Positions 34,340 to 44,915 of a DNA stretch of 64,000 nucleotides are shown piece by piece. Made by a program: the position numbers and the translations under genes. Source of the stretch: Petaurus breviceps papuanus. Taxonomy: Eukaryota; Chordata; Mammalia; Diprotodontia; Petauridae. The stretch is from positions 55,817,084-55,881,083 of the forward strand of contig JAMXIF010000003.1 in the NCBI GenBank assembly GCA_028583685.1, in the 5' to 3' direction. The first letter of the stretch is position 1. Every line of letters begins with the position of its first letter. Under the pieces are notes generated by a model. That model was not told the origin of the DNA and made no database searches. It saw nothing but the letters and a program-made list of their open reading frames with translations.

Positions 34340-34882
34340 TGTAGCAGCAAACACCCCAAACATCCTCAGGGTTTGCTGCCAACACAGGTTCTTGGATCTG
34401 CTTTGATAAAAGAAAGCAACTCAAAATGGGTTAACAAGCTTACTTTAATCAGTCAAATATGTATCATTTACCTAGTTCAGGGGAAAAAGATCAGCACCCA
34501 GAACTTCAAATTATACAGACAGAATTATCAAGACAGAGAAACAGATTAAGTAGACAGATTTCCAAACTGTCCAACCGTTACATCCATACCCAATCAACAT
34601 CTGGGTTTCAACATCTGGGTTTTTCAAAGCCGAGGGGGAGCTCTCAACAACTGCTTCCCAGAATCCAGATCAAATCACAGAACACTTCTCAAAGTGAGCC
34701 CCAAAACAAAGCTACACATCAGGGCTTATATAGCCTTCTCCTGGCTCAGAGAATGTAACAACCTTATTGGCCCCCTGGCCAATCAAAAAGTACCTACTGA
34801 AAAGCAAGCCTCCCACCCCAGGCTCCAGGTGCACTTTAGCCTAGGGTCAGGGAAGATCTTTAAAATTTACATTCCCATTACA
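34340..34882 (-). mobile_element. ERV solo LTR inside L1 ORF2
   Basis: It starts tgtagcagcaaac and ends attcccattaca on the plus strand, with an exact 5 bp duplication gctga at 34335-34339 and 34883-34887. It is 543 bp, minus strand. The cttatatag box is near 34728. Same family as 8818-9354. It is a solo LTR without internal sequence and, from the exact duplication, younger than its host L1. Confidence 0.93.
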
Positions 34883-36815
34883 GCTGATGGCTTTAAATGG
34901 ATGCTAGCTATTATTTTATGGAAGGCTCTATTTGTTCCTATACTTTCTAGTGTTTTGAAAAGGAATTGATGTTATATTTTACCAAAAGCCTTTTCTGTAT
35001 CTATTAAGATAATCATGTGGTTTCTGCTAGTTTTATTGTTGATATGATCAATTATATTGATGGTTTTCCTAATATTAAACAATCTTTGCATTCCTGGAAT
35101 AAATCTTACCTGATGAAAGTGTATTATTCTTGTGATAAGTTGCTGTAGTTTTTTTGCTAATATTTTATTTAAAATTTTTGCATCTATATTCATGAGGGAA
35201 ATTGGTCTATAATTTTCTTTCTCCATTTTATCTCTTCCTGATTTAGGTGTCAGTACCATATTTGTGTCATAAAGTGAATTTGGTAGGGCTCCTTCTTCAC
35301 TAATTTTCCCAAATAGTTTGTAGAGTATTGGAATCAATTGTTCTCTAAATGTTTGATAGAATTTGCTAGTAAATCCATCTGGCCCTAGAAATTTTTCACT
35401 AGGGAGTTTACTGATGGCTTGTTCAATTTCTTTTTCTGAGATGGTGTTATTTAAGTAATGTCCTTCCACTTTAGTTAATCCGGGCAAATTATTATTTTGT
35501 AAATATTCTTTTCACTGAGATTGTCAAATTTATGTGCATACAATTTGGCAAAATAATTCCTAATTATTGTTTTAATTTCCTCTTCATTGGAGGTAGATTC
35601 ACCCTTTTTGTTTTTGACACTCATAATTTGGTTTTCTTCTTTCTTTTTTTTTTTTTTTTATATATTTACGTAGGGTCTTTTTTTTTTTTTTTTTTTTTTT
35701 TCATTAAACCAGCTCTTAGTTTTATTTATTAATTCAATAGTTTTCTTAATTTCAATTTTATTAATCTCTCCTTTGGTTTTCACTATTTCTAATTCAGTAT
35801 TTAATTGGGGACTTTCAATTTGTTCTTTTTCTAGGTTTTTCAATTGCATGCCCAATTCATTGACCTCCCTTTTCTCTAATTTATTCTTGCATGCACTCAG
35901 CGATATAAAACTCCCCCTAAGAACTGCCTTTGTTGCATCCCACAAATTTTGGTATGTTGTCTCATTATTATCATTCTCTTCAGTGAAGTTACTGATTGTT
36001 TCTAAAATTTCTTGTTTGACCTACTCATTCTTTAGGATTAAATTGTTTACTTTCAAATTAGTTTTTAGTCTATTCTTTCATGTCCCTTTATTGCATATGA
36101 TTTTTATTGCATCATGATCTGAGAAGGATGCATTTAATATTTCTTCCTTTCTGTACTGAATTGTGAGGTTTTTACACCCTAGTACATGTTTGATTTTTGA
36201 GTATGTGCCATGAACTGCTGAGAAGAAACTATATTCCTTTTTACCTCATTCAGTTTTCTCCAGAATTCTATCATATCTACCCTCTCTAATATTCTATTCG
36301 CCTTCTTAACTTCTTTCTTGTTTATTTTGAGGTTATATTTATCATGTTCAGAAAGGTGAAGATTAAGGCTCCCCACTAGTATAGTGTTGCTATCTATTTC
36401 TTCCTTTAATTCCCTTAACTACTCCTCTAGGAATTTGGATGCTATACCACTTGGTGCATATATGTTAGGTAATGATATGCTTCATTCTCAATGGTGCCTT
36501 TTAGCAGGATATAATTTCCTTCTTTATCTCTTTATATTAGATCAATTTTTGCTTTTGCTTTATCTGAGATAAGGACTGCTACCCCTGCTTTTTTTACTTT
36601 AGCTGAAGCATAATATATTCTACTCCAGTCTTTTACCTTTACCCTGTGCATATCCCTTTGTTTCAAATGTGTTTCTTGTGGACAGAATATTGTAGAATTA
36701 TGGTTTTTAATCCATTCTGCTATCTGCCTCCATTTTATGAGAGAGTTCATTCGATTCACATTCACAGTAATAATTACTATCTGTCTCTTTCCCTCCATCT
36801 ATTCCCTCCCCTGAT

Positions 36816-36830
36816 TATGTTTTTGTTTCT
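36816..36830 (-). other. Empty site corresponding to the HAL1 insertion
   Basis: The plus strand reads tatgtttttgtttct, whose complement is exactly agaaacaaaaacata, the HAL1 target duplication. Here the L1 runs straight from spacer to ORF2 start (tcaggggagggaatag). Confidence 0.92.
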
Positions 36831-37550
36831 TCCTTCTCCCGTCCCCTCCATTAGTGTTTCCTTTTTGGCCACCCCCTCCCTCTGGGTTCCCTCCCTGTGA
36901 CCCCCCACCTTCTTTACCTACCCTCACTACTACTCCCTCCCCTCTTATCCCCCCCTTTTTTTATTCCATCCTTACCCTCCTACAGTCTATAGGACACAAT
37001 AGATTTTTATACTTATCACAGTATGTTATTCCCTCTTTGACCCCAAACCAATGACAGTAAATTTCATACAGTGCTCCTCTTCCTCCCTCCTTTCCCTCTA
37101 TTTAATGAGATTTTGTGTCTTTTCGCTTTAGAATCTTAAACTTAACTGATTATGTTGATCCCTCTTTGAACCAGAACCAGTGGGAATAATGTTCAAATGA
37201 TGTTCCTCTCCCTCTTTCCTTCCCCTCTACTATAGTATGTTTTTATGCATCTACATATGGCATAATTTACCTTTTTCTGCCTCATCCTTTCCTTTAATCC
37301 CATTGCAGTCTCTTTGAGTCCCTTAATAAGGTTTTTTTTTATCATCAGATGAGTTTCTTTTTCCCCACACCCTCTATCTATCTATATCCCTTTTAAACAT
37401 CATGATAAGCATATAAATTTCAATATTGACAGTTATCAGCTTCTCATATAGGGATGTAAACAGTTTGCTCTTATTGCATGCCAAGTTATGTGCATGTGTG
37501 CATGAGTGTGCTTGTATGCATGTGTGAGTGTGTTTTCCTTATTTACTGTT

Positions 37551-38570
37551 TTATATCTTTCTTGAGTCTCATAATTGGAGATCAAATTTTCCATTGAGCT
37601 CTGGCTTTTTCATCAGGAAAGTCTGAAAGTCCCTTATTTCATTAAATGACAGACCATCTCCTTGCCTGGAAGATTATGCTCAGTTTTGCCAGATGGTTAA
37701 TCCTCGATTGCAGTCCTAGCTCTTTGGCCTTATGAAATATCAAATTCCAATCCCTCTGATCTTTTAATGTAGAAGCTGCTTGGTTCTATGTAATCCTGAC
37801 TATAGTTCCATCATATTTGAATTTTTTTTCTTTTCTGGCTGCTTGCAGTATTTTCTCCTTAATCTTATAATTCTGGAATTTGGCTACTATATTTCTTGGA
37901 GTTTTCAATTTGGGATCTCTTTCAGGAGAAGTCCATTGAATTCTTTTGATAACTATTTTACCTTCTGATTCTAGGACTTCAGGACATTTTTCTTTGACAA
38001 TCTCTTGGAGGATGTTGTTCCAGGCTACTTTTTTTTATCATGGCTTTCTGCAAGAGCAATAATTCTTAAGTTATCTCTTCTGGATCTGTTCTTCAGGTCA
38101 GTTGTTTTTCCAGGGAGATATTTTACACTTTCTTCCAGTTTTTCAATCTTCATGTTTTGTTTGATTGACTCTTGGTGCATCATAGATTCCTGAGCTTTGA
38201 TTTGACTGATAATAATTTTTAGTGAATTATTTTCTTTGGTTAATTTTTGAAGGTCCTTTTTTTAGGGAAGTATTTTCTCCAATTAGTTCACTAATTTTAC
38301 TTTTTCAGGATTTGTTTTCTTCAGTGAGACTTTTTTCCAATTTGTTCACTGTAGATTTAAATTTATCTCCTACCTCTCTAATTTGGCTTTTAAAATCTTT
38401 CTTGAGCTCCTCCAAGAATGCTTTTTGGGCTTGAAACCAGTTCATATTTCCAGCTGTGGTCTCAGGTGTGGACACAGAATCCATGGTGTCTCCAGAAAGT
38501 GATTCTTCTCCTTCAGAATAATAGGCTTGTATTGTCTTTGGTTTTGCCTTTGCAAGTTGCTTCCGCCCAT
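37551..38570 (-). pseudogene. L1 ORF1 relic of the full-length L1
   Basis: It begins at ATG 38570 and ends at taa near 37551, about 340 codons, the usual ORF1p length. It contains homologues of the coiled coil (LEELKKDFKSQIREVGDKF), RRM-like and C-terminal parts. No long uninterrupted frame remains, so several stops or frameshifts are present. Confidence 0.85.
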
Positions 38571-39477
38571 TGTAGTTGCCTATTTCCTGTCCTTAAATTG
38601 TATTTCTGCTCCTAGAATACAGAGGACTCTGACCCAAGCTTCTCAGGCTGGGAGCTAGGTGCCTATTTTTTTGCCTTTATGTGCTGTAACCTCTGAGTGT
38701 CTAGACTGAGGCCAAGGCCAGGACTGTTCAGTGTTTCCCCTGAGTTACCCTGAGGCTCACAGAACAATCTGTGGGGGAGAGGTGGTCAGACTACTTCATA
38801 TTTCTGTCTCTATGCCCCTGGGCTACAGTCCAGGCAGGCTTTTGCTGGTCAGGTGAGGTAAGGCTTGTTGGGACCCCTTTCATCCTTCTCTTCAGACTCC
38901 TTACTGCCTCAGTTACACCCTTTCTCTGAGTCTCCTAAGCCTGAGACTATTTCCTCTATTTCAGGATTTTACTCTGGGTGGGACATTTATCTCTGGGTTT
39001 TCTAGGTCAGGGAGGGGGAATAGGAGCAGCTAGAGTTTACTTTGCCATCTTGGCCTCTGGAAAATTAGTTGGTGATTTTTAAATTTACAGGCTATGGGCT
39101 GATAGCACCAGGAAAAGCTGCTGTCTCTGCTGCAGGCCCTGTACTTTCTCTTACCCAGCTCTGATGGATCCTCCCCTCCTGTGGTGAGAAGCTAGTGAGA
39201 TGGCTGTGAATTGCCCTGGGGGTGGGTGAGTCTGCTGGCTGGGGATCCTTCTCTCTCTGCTGTAGTCTGCTCTCGAGGCTGAGCTGCTGCATCACCCATG
39301 TGTTCTGCACTCCCCCTACCATGACTCACATGGACACTTTCCTGGGCTGGATTCTGCCACGCTCTGTCTCCCAGTGGATTCATCTGTTCAGATTCACTTT
39401 TTAAAGTTTAGTTACTGGATTCACGGAGGAGCTTAGATAAATTACTGCTTCAGTTCTGCCATCTTGGCTCCCTGACC
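38571..39477 (-). promoter_or_regulatory. L1 5'UTR with two YY1-like motifs
   Basis: On the plus strand, gccatcttgg occurs at the extreme 5' end (39459-39467) and again at 39044-39055 (gccatcttggcc). The sense motif is ccaagatggc. The two modules of about 415 and 480 bp are not alike apart from the motif. L1 promoters of other mammals depend on such a site near base +13. Confidence 0.65.
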
Positions 39478-39994
39478 CAGACCTTCTCTTTAGCCAAAGG
39501 GAGCTTTATGGACACAAAATCATAAGGGCCTGAAACTTAGCAAAGAGCTAAACTAAGGCATTAATATAGGAAAAGGACCAGACTTATATACAAAGAAAGT
39601 TACATAGACTATAGAATGATGATGTAATTTTAAGGTTTCTAATGGGGGTTGGAGATTTAAGGACTGTATAGATACAAACAAGGTGAGGAAGGTGGTTGCT
39701 GGCAAGATAAGAAAAGGTTGTCATGATACAGGATGGGGAAGATAAATGCCAAAGGATGGGGAAATGAATGACACAGGCTAGGGAAATGAATGACACAGGA
39801 TGGGGAACACAGGATAAAGGGAACAAAAGCAATTCTGTTGGTACAGGTTGTATGGTATATCGAGATAAGGGAAAGGGGCCCTAAGGTACCCTCAAGTTAC
39901 TGGATGGGTTAAGACTAAGCCTCAAATCCTCTCAGGGGCTTGGGGAATTATTCATTACTATTAACACTTAGGGAACTTTTATATCCACATCAGA

Positions 39995-40505
39995 ACAATG
40001 AGAAAGAAGAAAAAAAACAACAAAAGAAAAGGAGAGTAAATAATGTGCTTTCATCTGCATTCAGATTCCCAAGTTCTTTCTCTGGATATGGATAGCATCT
40101 TCCATCATTGGTCTTTTAGAGTTGTCTTAGATCCATGTATTGCTGAGAAGGGCTAAGTCTGTCAATGTCAGTAATTGCACAATGTGACTGTTACTGTGTA
40201 CAATGTTCTCCTGGAAATTTCACTCTGCAATTCACTCATTTCACTCTGCATCAATTCATATAGGTCTTTCCAGGTTTTACTGAAGTCTGCCTGCTCATCA
40301 TTTCTTATAGCACAATAGTATGCCATTACATTCATATACCACAGCCATTCCCCAATTGATGGATATCCTCTCAATTTCCAGTTCTTTGCCACTACAAAAA
40401 GAGCTGCTATAAATATTTTTATACATATGGGTCCTTTTCCTGTTTATATTATCTCTTTGTTATACAGACTTAGAAGTGGTATTGCTGGGCCAAAGGGTAG
40501 AGTTC
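39995..40505 (-). mobile_element. Old L1 3' part, continuation of 31298-31520
   Basis: Reads ggcacaatgt-like sequence, ttcttatagcacaatagtat, ccattccccaattgatgg, tacaaaaagagctgctat and ctgggccaaagggta, the C-terminal ORF2 coding part in reverse (LWYMNVMAYYCAIRN-type sequence). More diverged than the two full-length L1s. Confidence 0.8.
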
Positions 40506-40806
40506 TTTCTTACCTTAAACTCAATTCACTCTGGCTCTCATTGATTGGCCAACAATAAGTGAAGAAAGGGATGGATTAAATTTTCCTTTCCACCTAAAAA
40601 TATGTTTCAGCAAAATATGCAGAAATATAAGTAAGTATAAAATGATTATAATATATAACATAATGAAAACATGAAAAATCTACACAGTTCTTACCTGAAG
40701 TCTAAGAAGGAAAAATAAATTGCAATTGAGTCTTATGAAAAATTTATTGACAAGGTTTTAATTGAGATGGATCATAGATTCCTTATGTTCAGTAACAATC
40801 TTTACA
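40506..40806. other. Unassigned AT-rich sequence
   Basis: No gene or repeat recognised. Confidence 0.5.
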
Positions 40807-40818
40807 AAAATTACTCTA

Positions 40819-40975
40819 GGGGTGGACAGGTGGTGCAGTGAGCAAAAGCACTGGCCCCAGAGTCAGGAGGACCTGCGTTTGGTTCTGGCCCTGGACATTT
40901 AACACCCACACAAAAAAACTAGCCATGTAACTTTGGGCAAGTTACTTAACCCCAGTTGCCCTCCAAAAGGAAAAA
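40819..40975 (+). mobile_element. tRNA-derived SINE, type 1
   Basis: Body: gtggtgcagtgagcaaaagc, actggccccagagtcagg, ctttgggcaagttactt, with an A tail. The duplication is aaaattactcta at 40807-40818 and aaaatgactcta at 40976-40987. Confidence 0.88.
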
Positions 40976-40994
40976 AAAATGACTCTAAAATACC

Positions 40995-41330
40995 TAGACC
41001 TATTCTCACTCCTACAACCCATTCCTACTTGTCTATCTATTGTCTATCTCCCCAGCAGCAGCTCAAACTCAACATGTCCAAAACAGATACTACTATCTCT
41101 ATTCCCCCAAACCTAACCTTTCTGGAAGTTTTTCTGTTTCAGGGAAGAACCTTCAGTAACCCCACTTATCAAACTCAGACTCATCCATAGCTCTTCTCTC
41201 TCCCTTGGTCTTATCCAGTCATTTGTCAAGTTATATTATTTCTACCTCCTCATCCTCACCATGACTACAACCCTAGTCAAAGGGTCTCATTACCCCTCTC
41301 TTGGAAAGAATTCCTAAAATGGTATCTAAG
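40995..41330 (+). mobile_element. L2 LINE ORF2 C-terminal region
   Basis: Contains ctcaaactcaacatgtccaa and aacagatactactatctc, then catccatagctcttctct and gactacaaccctagtcaa. These match the L2 segment encoding the LNMSKTE and SSLS... region. In the plus frame, QLKLNMSKTDTTISIPPN remains readable. Confidence 0.7.
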
Positions 41331-41769
41331 CCTTGTGTTTTTTCTTTCTCTCATTCATCTCTTCTGAAACTTTAGGAGCAAGGCCAAGGTATGCTGAAGT
41401 CAGTTTGAATTACTCATGAGAACTATTGATTGCATTTTCAATGTGAGCATGTATATGTCAGAAATCATAAAGTGCTAAAAATTAGGCTTGATTTTTTTAT
41501 TGTCTTGACCTAAGAAAATATAGATAATGCAGATTAAACTTTAAAGGGTGTCCTGCTTACGTTTTTCCCTCTAGAGAAATGGTTATTGGTTATTAAGCAT
41601 TTATCAGAGTGTGACTTAATCAAGAACACTGTAATGGTAGGATATCAGTGGCCCTGACTTCCTGCAGCACTAAAGGCATGAATTCTCTCTACTGGCATGC
41701 ACCCTAAGCACATGTGTTCCCTATATATCTGCCCTTTCCATTTGTGGATTTTATGTGTGTGTGCTCTTG

Positions 41770-42185
41770 AGATTTTCCAGAGGAATGTCACCAGGGTGGT
41801 GAAAGGTCTTGAGTCTATGTCATATAAACATTAGTTAAAGAAACTTTTTCTTTTAGTTTGGGAACAGGCAAGAGTGGGTGGAAGGGATGCTAATTGTCAA
41901 GCATTTGAGGGGCTGCAAGTGGATGATGGATTGTTCAGTTTGGCACTAAAAGGAAAGAAAGAATAGGAACAGGTGGCAAAAGATCAAATGTATATTTCAT
42001 AAAAGAGAAAAGCTATTAACAATTAGATCTGTCCAAAATAAAATTCTGTGAGAAGCGGGGTGGGGTGAGGTCCTCCTTGGAGGCCTTCAACTGAAGGTTA
42101 GAAGATCACTTGTCAGTTATGTTACAACAATCTTTCCTTTTGTTTGTGATTTGGACTAGATAACTACTGAGATCCCTTTCACCTC
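41770..42185 (+). mobile_element. CR1/L3 LINE 3' end
   Basis: Reads caccagggtggtgaaaggtc, ttgagtctatgtcatata, caagcatttgaggggctg, attaacaattagatctgtcc, cttggaggccttcaactg, cacttgtcagttatgttac and ttggactagataac. These align in order with the CR1 RT C-terminus (RVVKGLE) and 3' tail. The order is complete over about 415 bp. Confidence 0.8.
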
Positions 42186-42189
42186 TCAT

Positions 42190-43108
42190 ATTTTTAAATT
42201 CTTCTCACAGACACAGTGTATGTTTGTGGTACAGTAGGCCCCAGATTTGCAAAGATGTTTTATTGTTCCTGTTCTGACTATGCTAACTCAGTAAAGACTT
42301 TTGCACTGAGCTAACTGTGTACTCTGGCTCACTGAAGGCAAGCTATCATCCCTGATTTGATTCCTGAAATAAACAGCCACTATGTCCATCATGCTATGTT
42401 TAGTCCACAATCAAAATTAGACTAAAGGTCACAAGTTAGTTAACCAAGACTTTGATGACACATGCAGAAAGTAAGTGGGTGAAATAAAATGTTGACCTCC
42501 ATATTGTCAAAAAACTTTTCTTAGCATATTAATTTACAAAACCATAAAATAGTACTCATGCATTCATATAGAAGAACTTTCCTGAAGTAGCCAGTGGACA
42601 AAGAATTCTTAAAATCAGTGCCATGGTGTTCAATTCCTGAAACATAATTTGGTCAAGGGAATTTTAAGCTTTTGATCTATACATCTTTGGATGGGAACTC
42701 AGTCCTAATTGAATTAGCTACAAAAGGGTCTGCTTCTCTAAATATGAACCCTACCAGGCCTGCTTGGCAGACAACAGTTGCCTCTTATTTGAAGTTGGCA
42801 GCACAAACGTCATCCACCTCTGTAAATAACTGCCCTGCAGTTTCTTGAGAGCAGTACTCCCCTTAAGAGACTCCTGAAAACCTAAGGAAAATTCTCTCCT
42901 GTACAAAAACCTTCCTGGTACGACACAAACAATGTACTGACTAAAAAGGTGGTTTGAAAGGCATTGCTATCACTTGGGTTAAAGGCAGATGAAAGCAAAA
43001 GTCATCTTATCCAGAAAGTTAAGATGCTCAGATTTCTACAAGAAACACAGCAAAGTTCATTTAATATCTCAGTTCCCCAAGTCCTAGAAGCTTCTCCTCT
43101 AAGGTTCC
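42190..43108. other. Unassigned intergenic sequence
   Basis: No gene or repeat recognised. Confidence 0.5.
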
Positions 43109-43109
43109 T

Positions 43110-43275
43110 TCCATCTGCTCTGTGTGTATCTTGAAGGTACTCAATTATTTACATGTTTTCTCCTACACTAGAATCTGAGCTTCCTAAAAGCAAGGATTGT
43201 TTGGCCTTACTTTGTATCCTCAAGGCTTAATATGTAAAAAGTGCTTAATAATTGATTATTAGCTAATTGATTGAC
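43110..43275 (+). mobile_element. L2 LINE 3' end
   Basis: Reads ctagaatctgagcttcctaa, agcaaggattgtttggcc, tttgtatcctcaaggctt, gtgcttaataattgattat. Confidence 0.75.
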
Positions 43276-43439
43276 TTCCTCCCTGCAGGGCAAGAACTGA
43301 GGGCATTTATGGACTAGTTAAGCAAATTACAATGGATCTATTTCTCACTGCAGCCTAATTGAAGCAGAATAAAAGCATCCAAGTAGTACAAGGTTGCCTG
43401 CTTTAGCACTCCTATTAGAGGTGGGAAGAGAAAGAGATA

Positions 43440-43684
43440 AGTTTTTATTAAGCTACTTCTATGTGCTACACAAAGTGGATATGCATTCCAAAAGTTTTCA
43501 TTTGATCTCACAACAACTTTGTGGTATAGGTATGATTATTATCACCATTTAAGAATCGAGGAAACTGAGGCAGAGAAAGGTAAGAGACTTATCCAGAGTC
43601 ATACAACTACTATATGTCTGAGGCCATATTTCAACTCAGGTGTCCCTGACTCCAGACCCAACCCTCAATCAACTGTACCACCTA
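43440..43684 (-). mobile_element. MIR SINE
   Basis: Reads atctcacaacaactttgtgg, cgaggaaactgaggcaga, ggccatatttcaactcagg and caactgtaccacc. Confidence 0.8.
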
Positions 43685-43715
43685 TCTACCAACTAATAAT
43701 TACTTGATAATTAAC

Positions 43716-43935
43716 TGAATGGTGTAGTAGTTAGAGTGGAGTCTGCAAATTCTGGGTTTTAGTCCTGCCTTGGAAACTTTTTGACTATGTAACCTTGGAA
43801 AAATTATTTAACCATTTGAGCCTCAGTCTCTTCAACTGTGAAAGGGGCATTCTAATACCTTCCTCACAACATGGTTGTGAGGTTCAAATAAGAATGCACA
43901 GAAGCTCTTTGTAACTCTTAAATATGAAAGGGATT
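43716..43935 (+). mobile_element. MIR SINE
   Basis: Reads ggtgtagtagttagagtgg, gactatgtaaccttgg, gagcctcagtctcttcaac and caacatggttgtgaggttc in plus order. Confidence 0.8.
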
Positions 43936-43999
43936 TATTGGATCTGCTATTTCATGGAATTTCTCTCCTCCAAGAAGATTAATCCCTGGTTTACAAGTT

Positions 44000-44140
44000 A
44001 GTATCTTAAAGAATTTTCTGGAGCACTGAGACATTGAATGACAAGTCCAGCATCACATAGTCTACATGCATCAGAGCCAGAACTTGAAGCTGGATCTTCC
44101 TGATTCTTATTCTGTCTCTTAATGCTCTGCACTGATGGAC
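44000..44140 (-). mobile_element. MIR fragment
   Basis: Reads tgacaagtccagcatcacat, gccagaacttgaagctgg and cctgattcttattctg. Confidence 0.6.
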
Positions 44141-44528
44141 AATTCTCAACAAAATGAGTATTACTTATCATATAGGTTTTCATGAAATGAAAATTTATTA
44201 TTACATATTTTGAATCCTCAGTTATGTTCTGCTATGCACATGATATGTTTTTTTTCTTTTTGGCTTTCTTTTTAAGTTCCAATATTTAATTTTATCTGTT
44301 TTTGTTTCTCTTCTCTATTCTGTATTTTGTTCTGGCATTTGAGTCTAAAATAAAATTTTGAAAAGAATGTTCTTTACCAAATTATAAACTGTAAAACCCT
44401 ATATAAATAACAGAGACAGCAGAAGATGCTATGTGGCTATAATGTCATAGTAGGGCATTCATTTTTTCTAAACTGTTTATAGATATTACATTATACAGCC
44501 TTTTCCCAGTAGGATACTTCTAAATATT

Positions 44529-44779
44529 TTGTTGTTGTTCAGTCCTTTTAGCCTTGTCTGACTCTTTGTGACCCCATTTGAGGTTTTATTGGCAAAGATA
44601 CTGGAGCGATTTGTCATTTCTTTCTCCAGCTCATCTTATAGATGAGGAAACTGAGATAAATGAGATTGTCACTTTTCCAGGGTCACAAAGCTAGTAAATA
44701 CCTGAGAGTAGATTTGAATTCAAGTCTTCCTGACTCCAGGCCAGACACTCTATGCACTGCAGCACCTAGCTGCCCCCAG
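44529..44779 (-). mobile_element. Mar1-type CORE-SINE
   Basis: Reads tgttgttgttcagtcc, tgtgaccccatttgagg, gatgaggaaactgagat, agatttgaattcaagtc and gcagcacctagctgcccc. The duplication is ttctaaatatt at 44518-44528 and ttctaaacatt at 44780-44790. Confidence 0.9.
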
Positions 44780-44915
44780 TTCTAAACATTAGCAAGGCTT
44801 TCTTTTTCCCCTTACATTAAGCCAAAATCTTCTTTGTAACAGCCATCCCACTTGTGTTCCTGCTTCTTCTACTCACCAGGCCCAAATCGTATAGGTCTAG
44901 TGCTCTTTGTACATG

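Larger units (their letters stand above)
31965..36798 (-). pseudogene. L1 ORF2 relic of the full-length L1
   Basis: The start MEGKRQIVIITVNVNRMNS at 36798 keeps its ATG. Endonuclease: [39 protein letters not shown] and [20 protein letters not shown] (34972-35487, a 171-codon open piece), then [10 protein letters not shown], where the usual FDKI has become FGKI. Motif C reads FFADYMMIYLENP (near 33840) instead of FADD, so the second catalytic Asp is lost. The C-terminus is GRPICTKIFIAALFVIAKSW (near 32190) and LWYMNVMEYYCAVRN. Two SINE insertions and an LTR also break it. Confidence 0.92.
31556..39477 (-). mobile_element. Full-length L1 LINE, minus strand, with three later insertions
   Basis: The target duplication is cagatcttctcttt at 31542-31555 and cagaccttctcttt at 39478-39491 (one mismatch). 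On the minus strand: 5'UTR 39477-38571, ORF1 38570-37551, purine-rich spacer, ORF2 from ATG 36798, and 3'UTR to about 31556. It carries a solo LTR (34340-34882), a SINE (33117-33270) and a dimeric SINE (33887-34186). Without these it is about 6.9 kb. It is close kin to the L1 at 1-9997 but lacks the HAL1 insertion (intact site at 36816-36830). Confidence 0.93.
31526..39989 (-). mobile_element. ERV solo LTR split by a full-length L1
   Basis: The LTR pieces are 31526-31555 and 39478-39989, about 530 bp after removing the L1. On the plus strand it begins tgtgaaagaattc and ends atatccaca. The flanking 5 bp are tcagt (31521-31525) and tcaga (39990-39994). The minus strand carries gtatataagtctgg (TATA-like, near 39590) and ccataaagctccc. 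Near 39690-39800 the unit gaaatgaatgacacagg is repeated. It predates the L1 and postdates the old L1. Confidence 0.7.
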
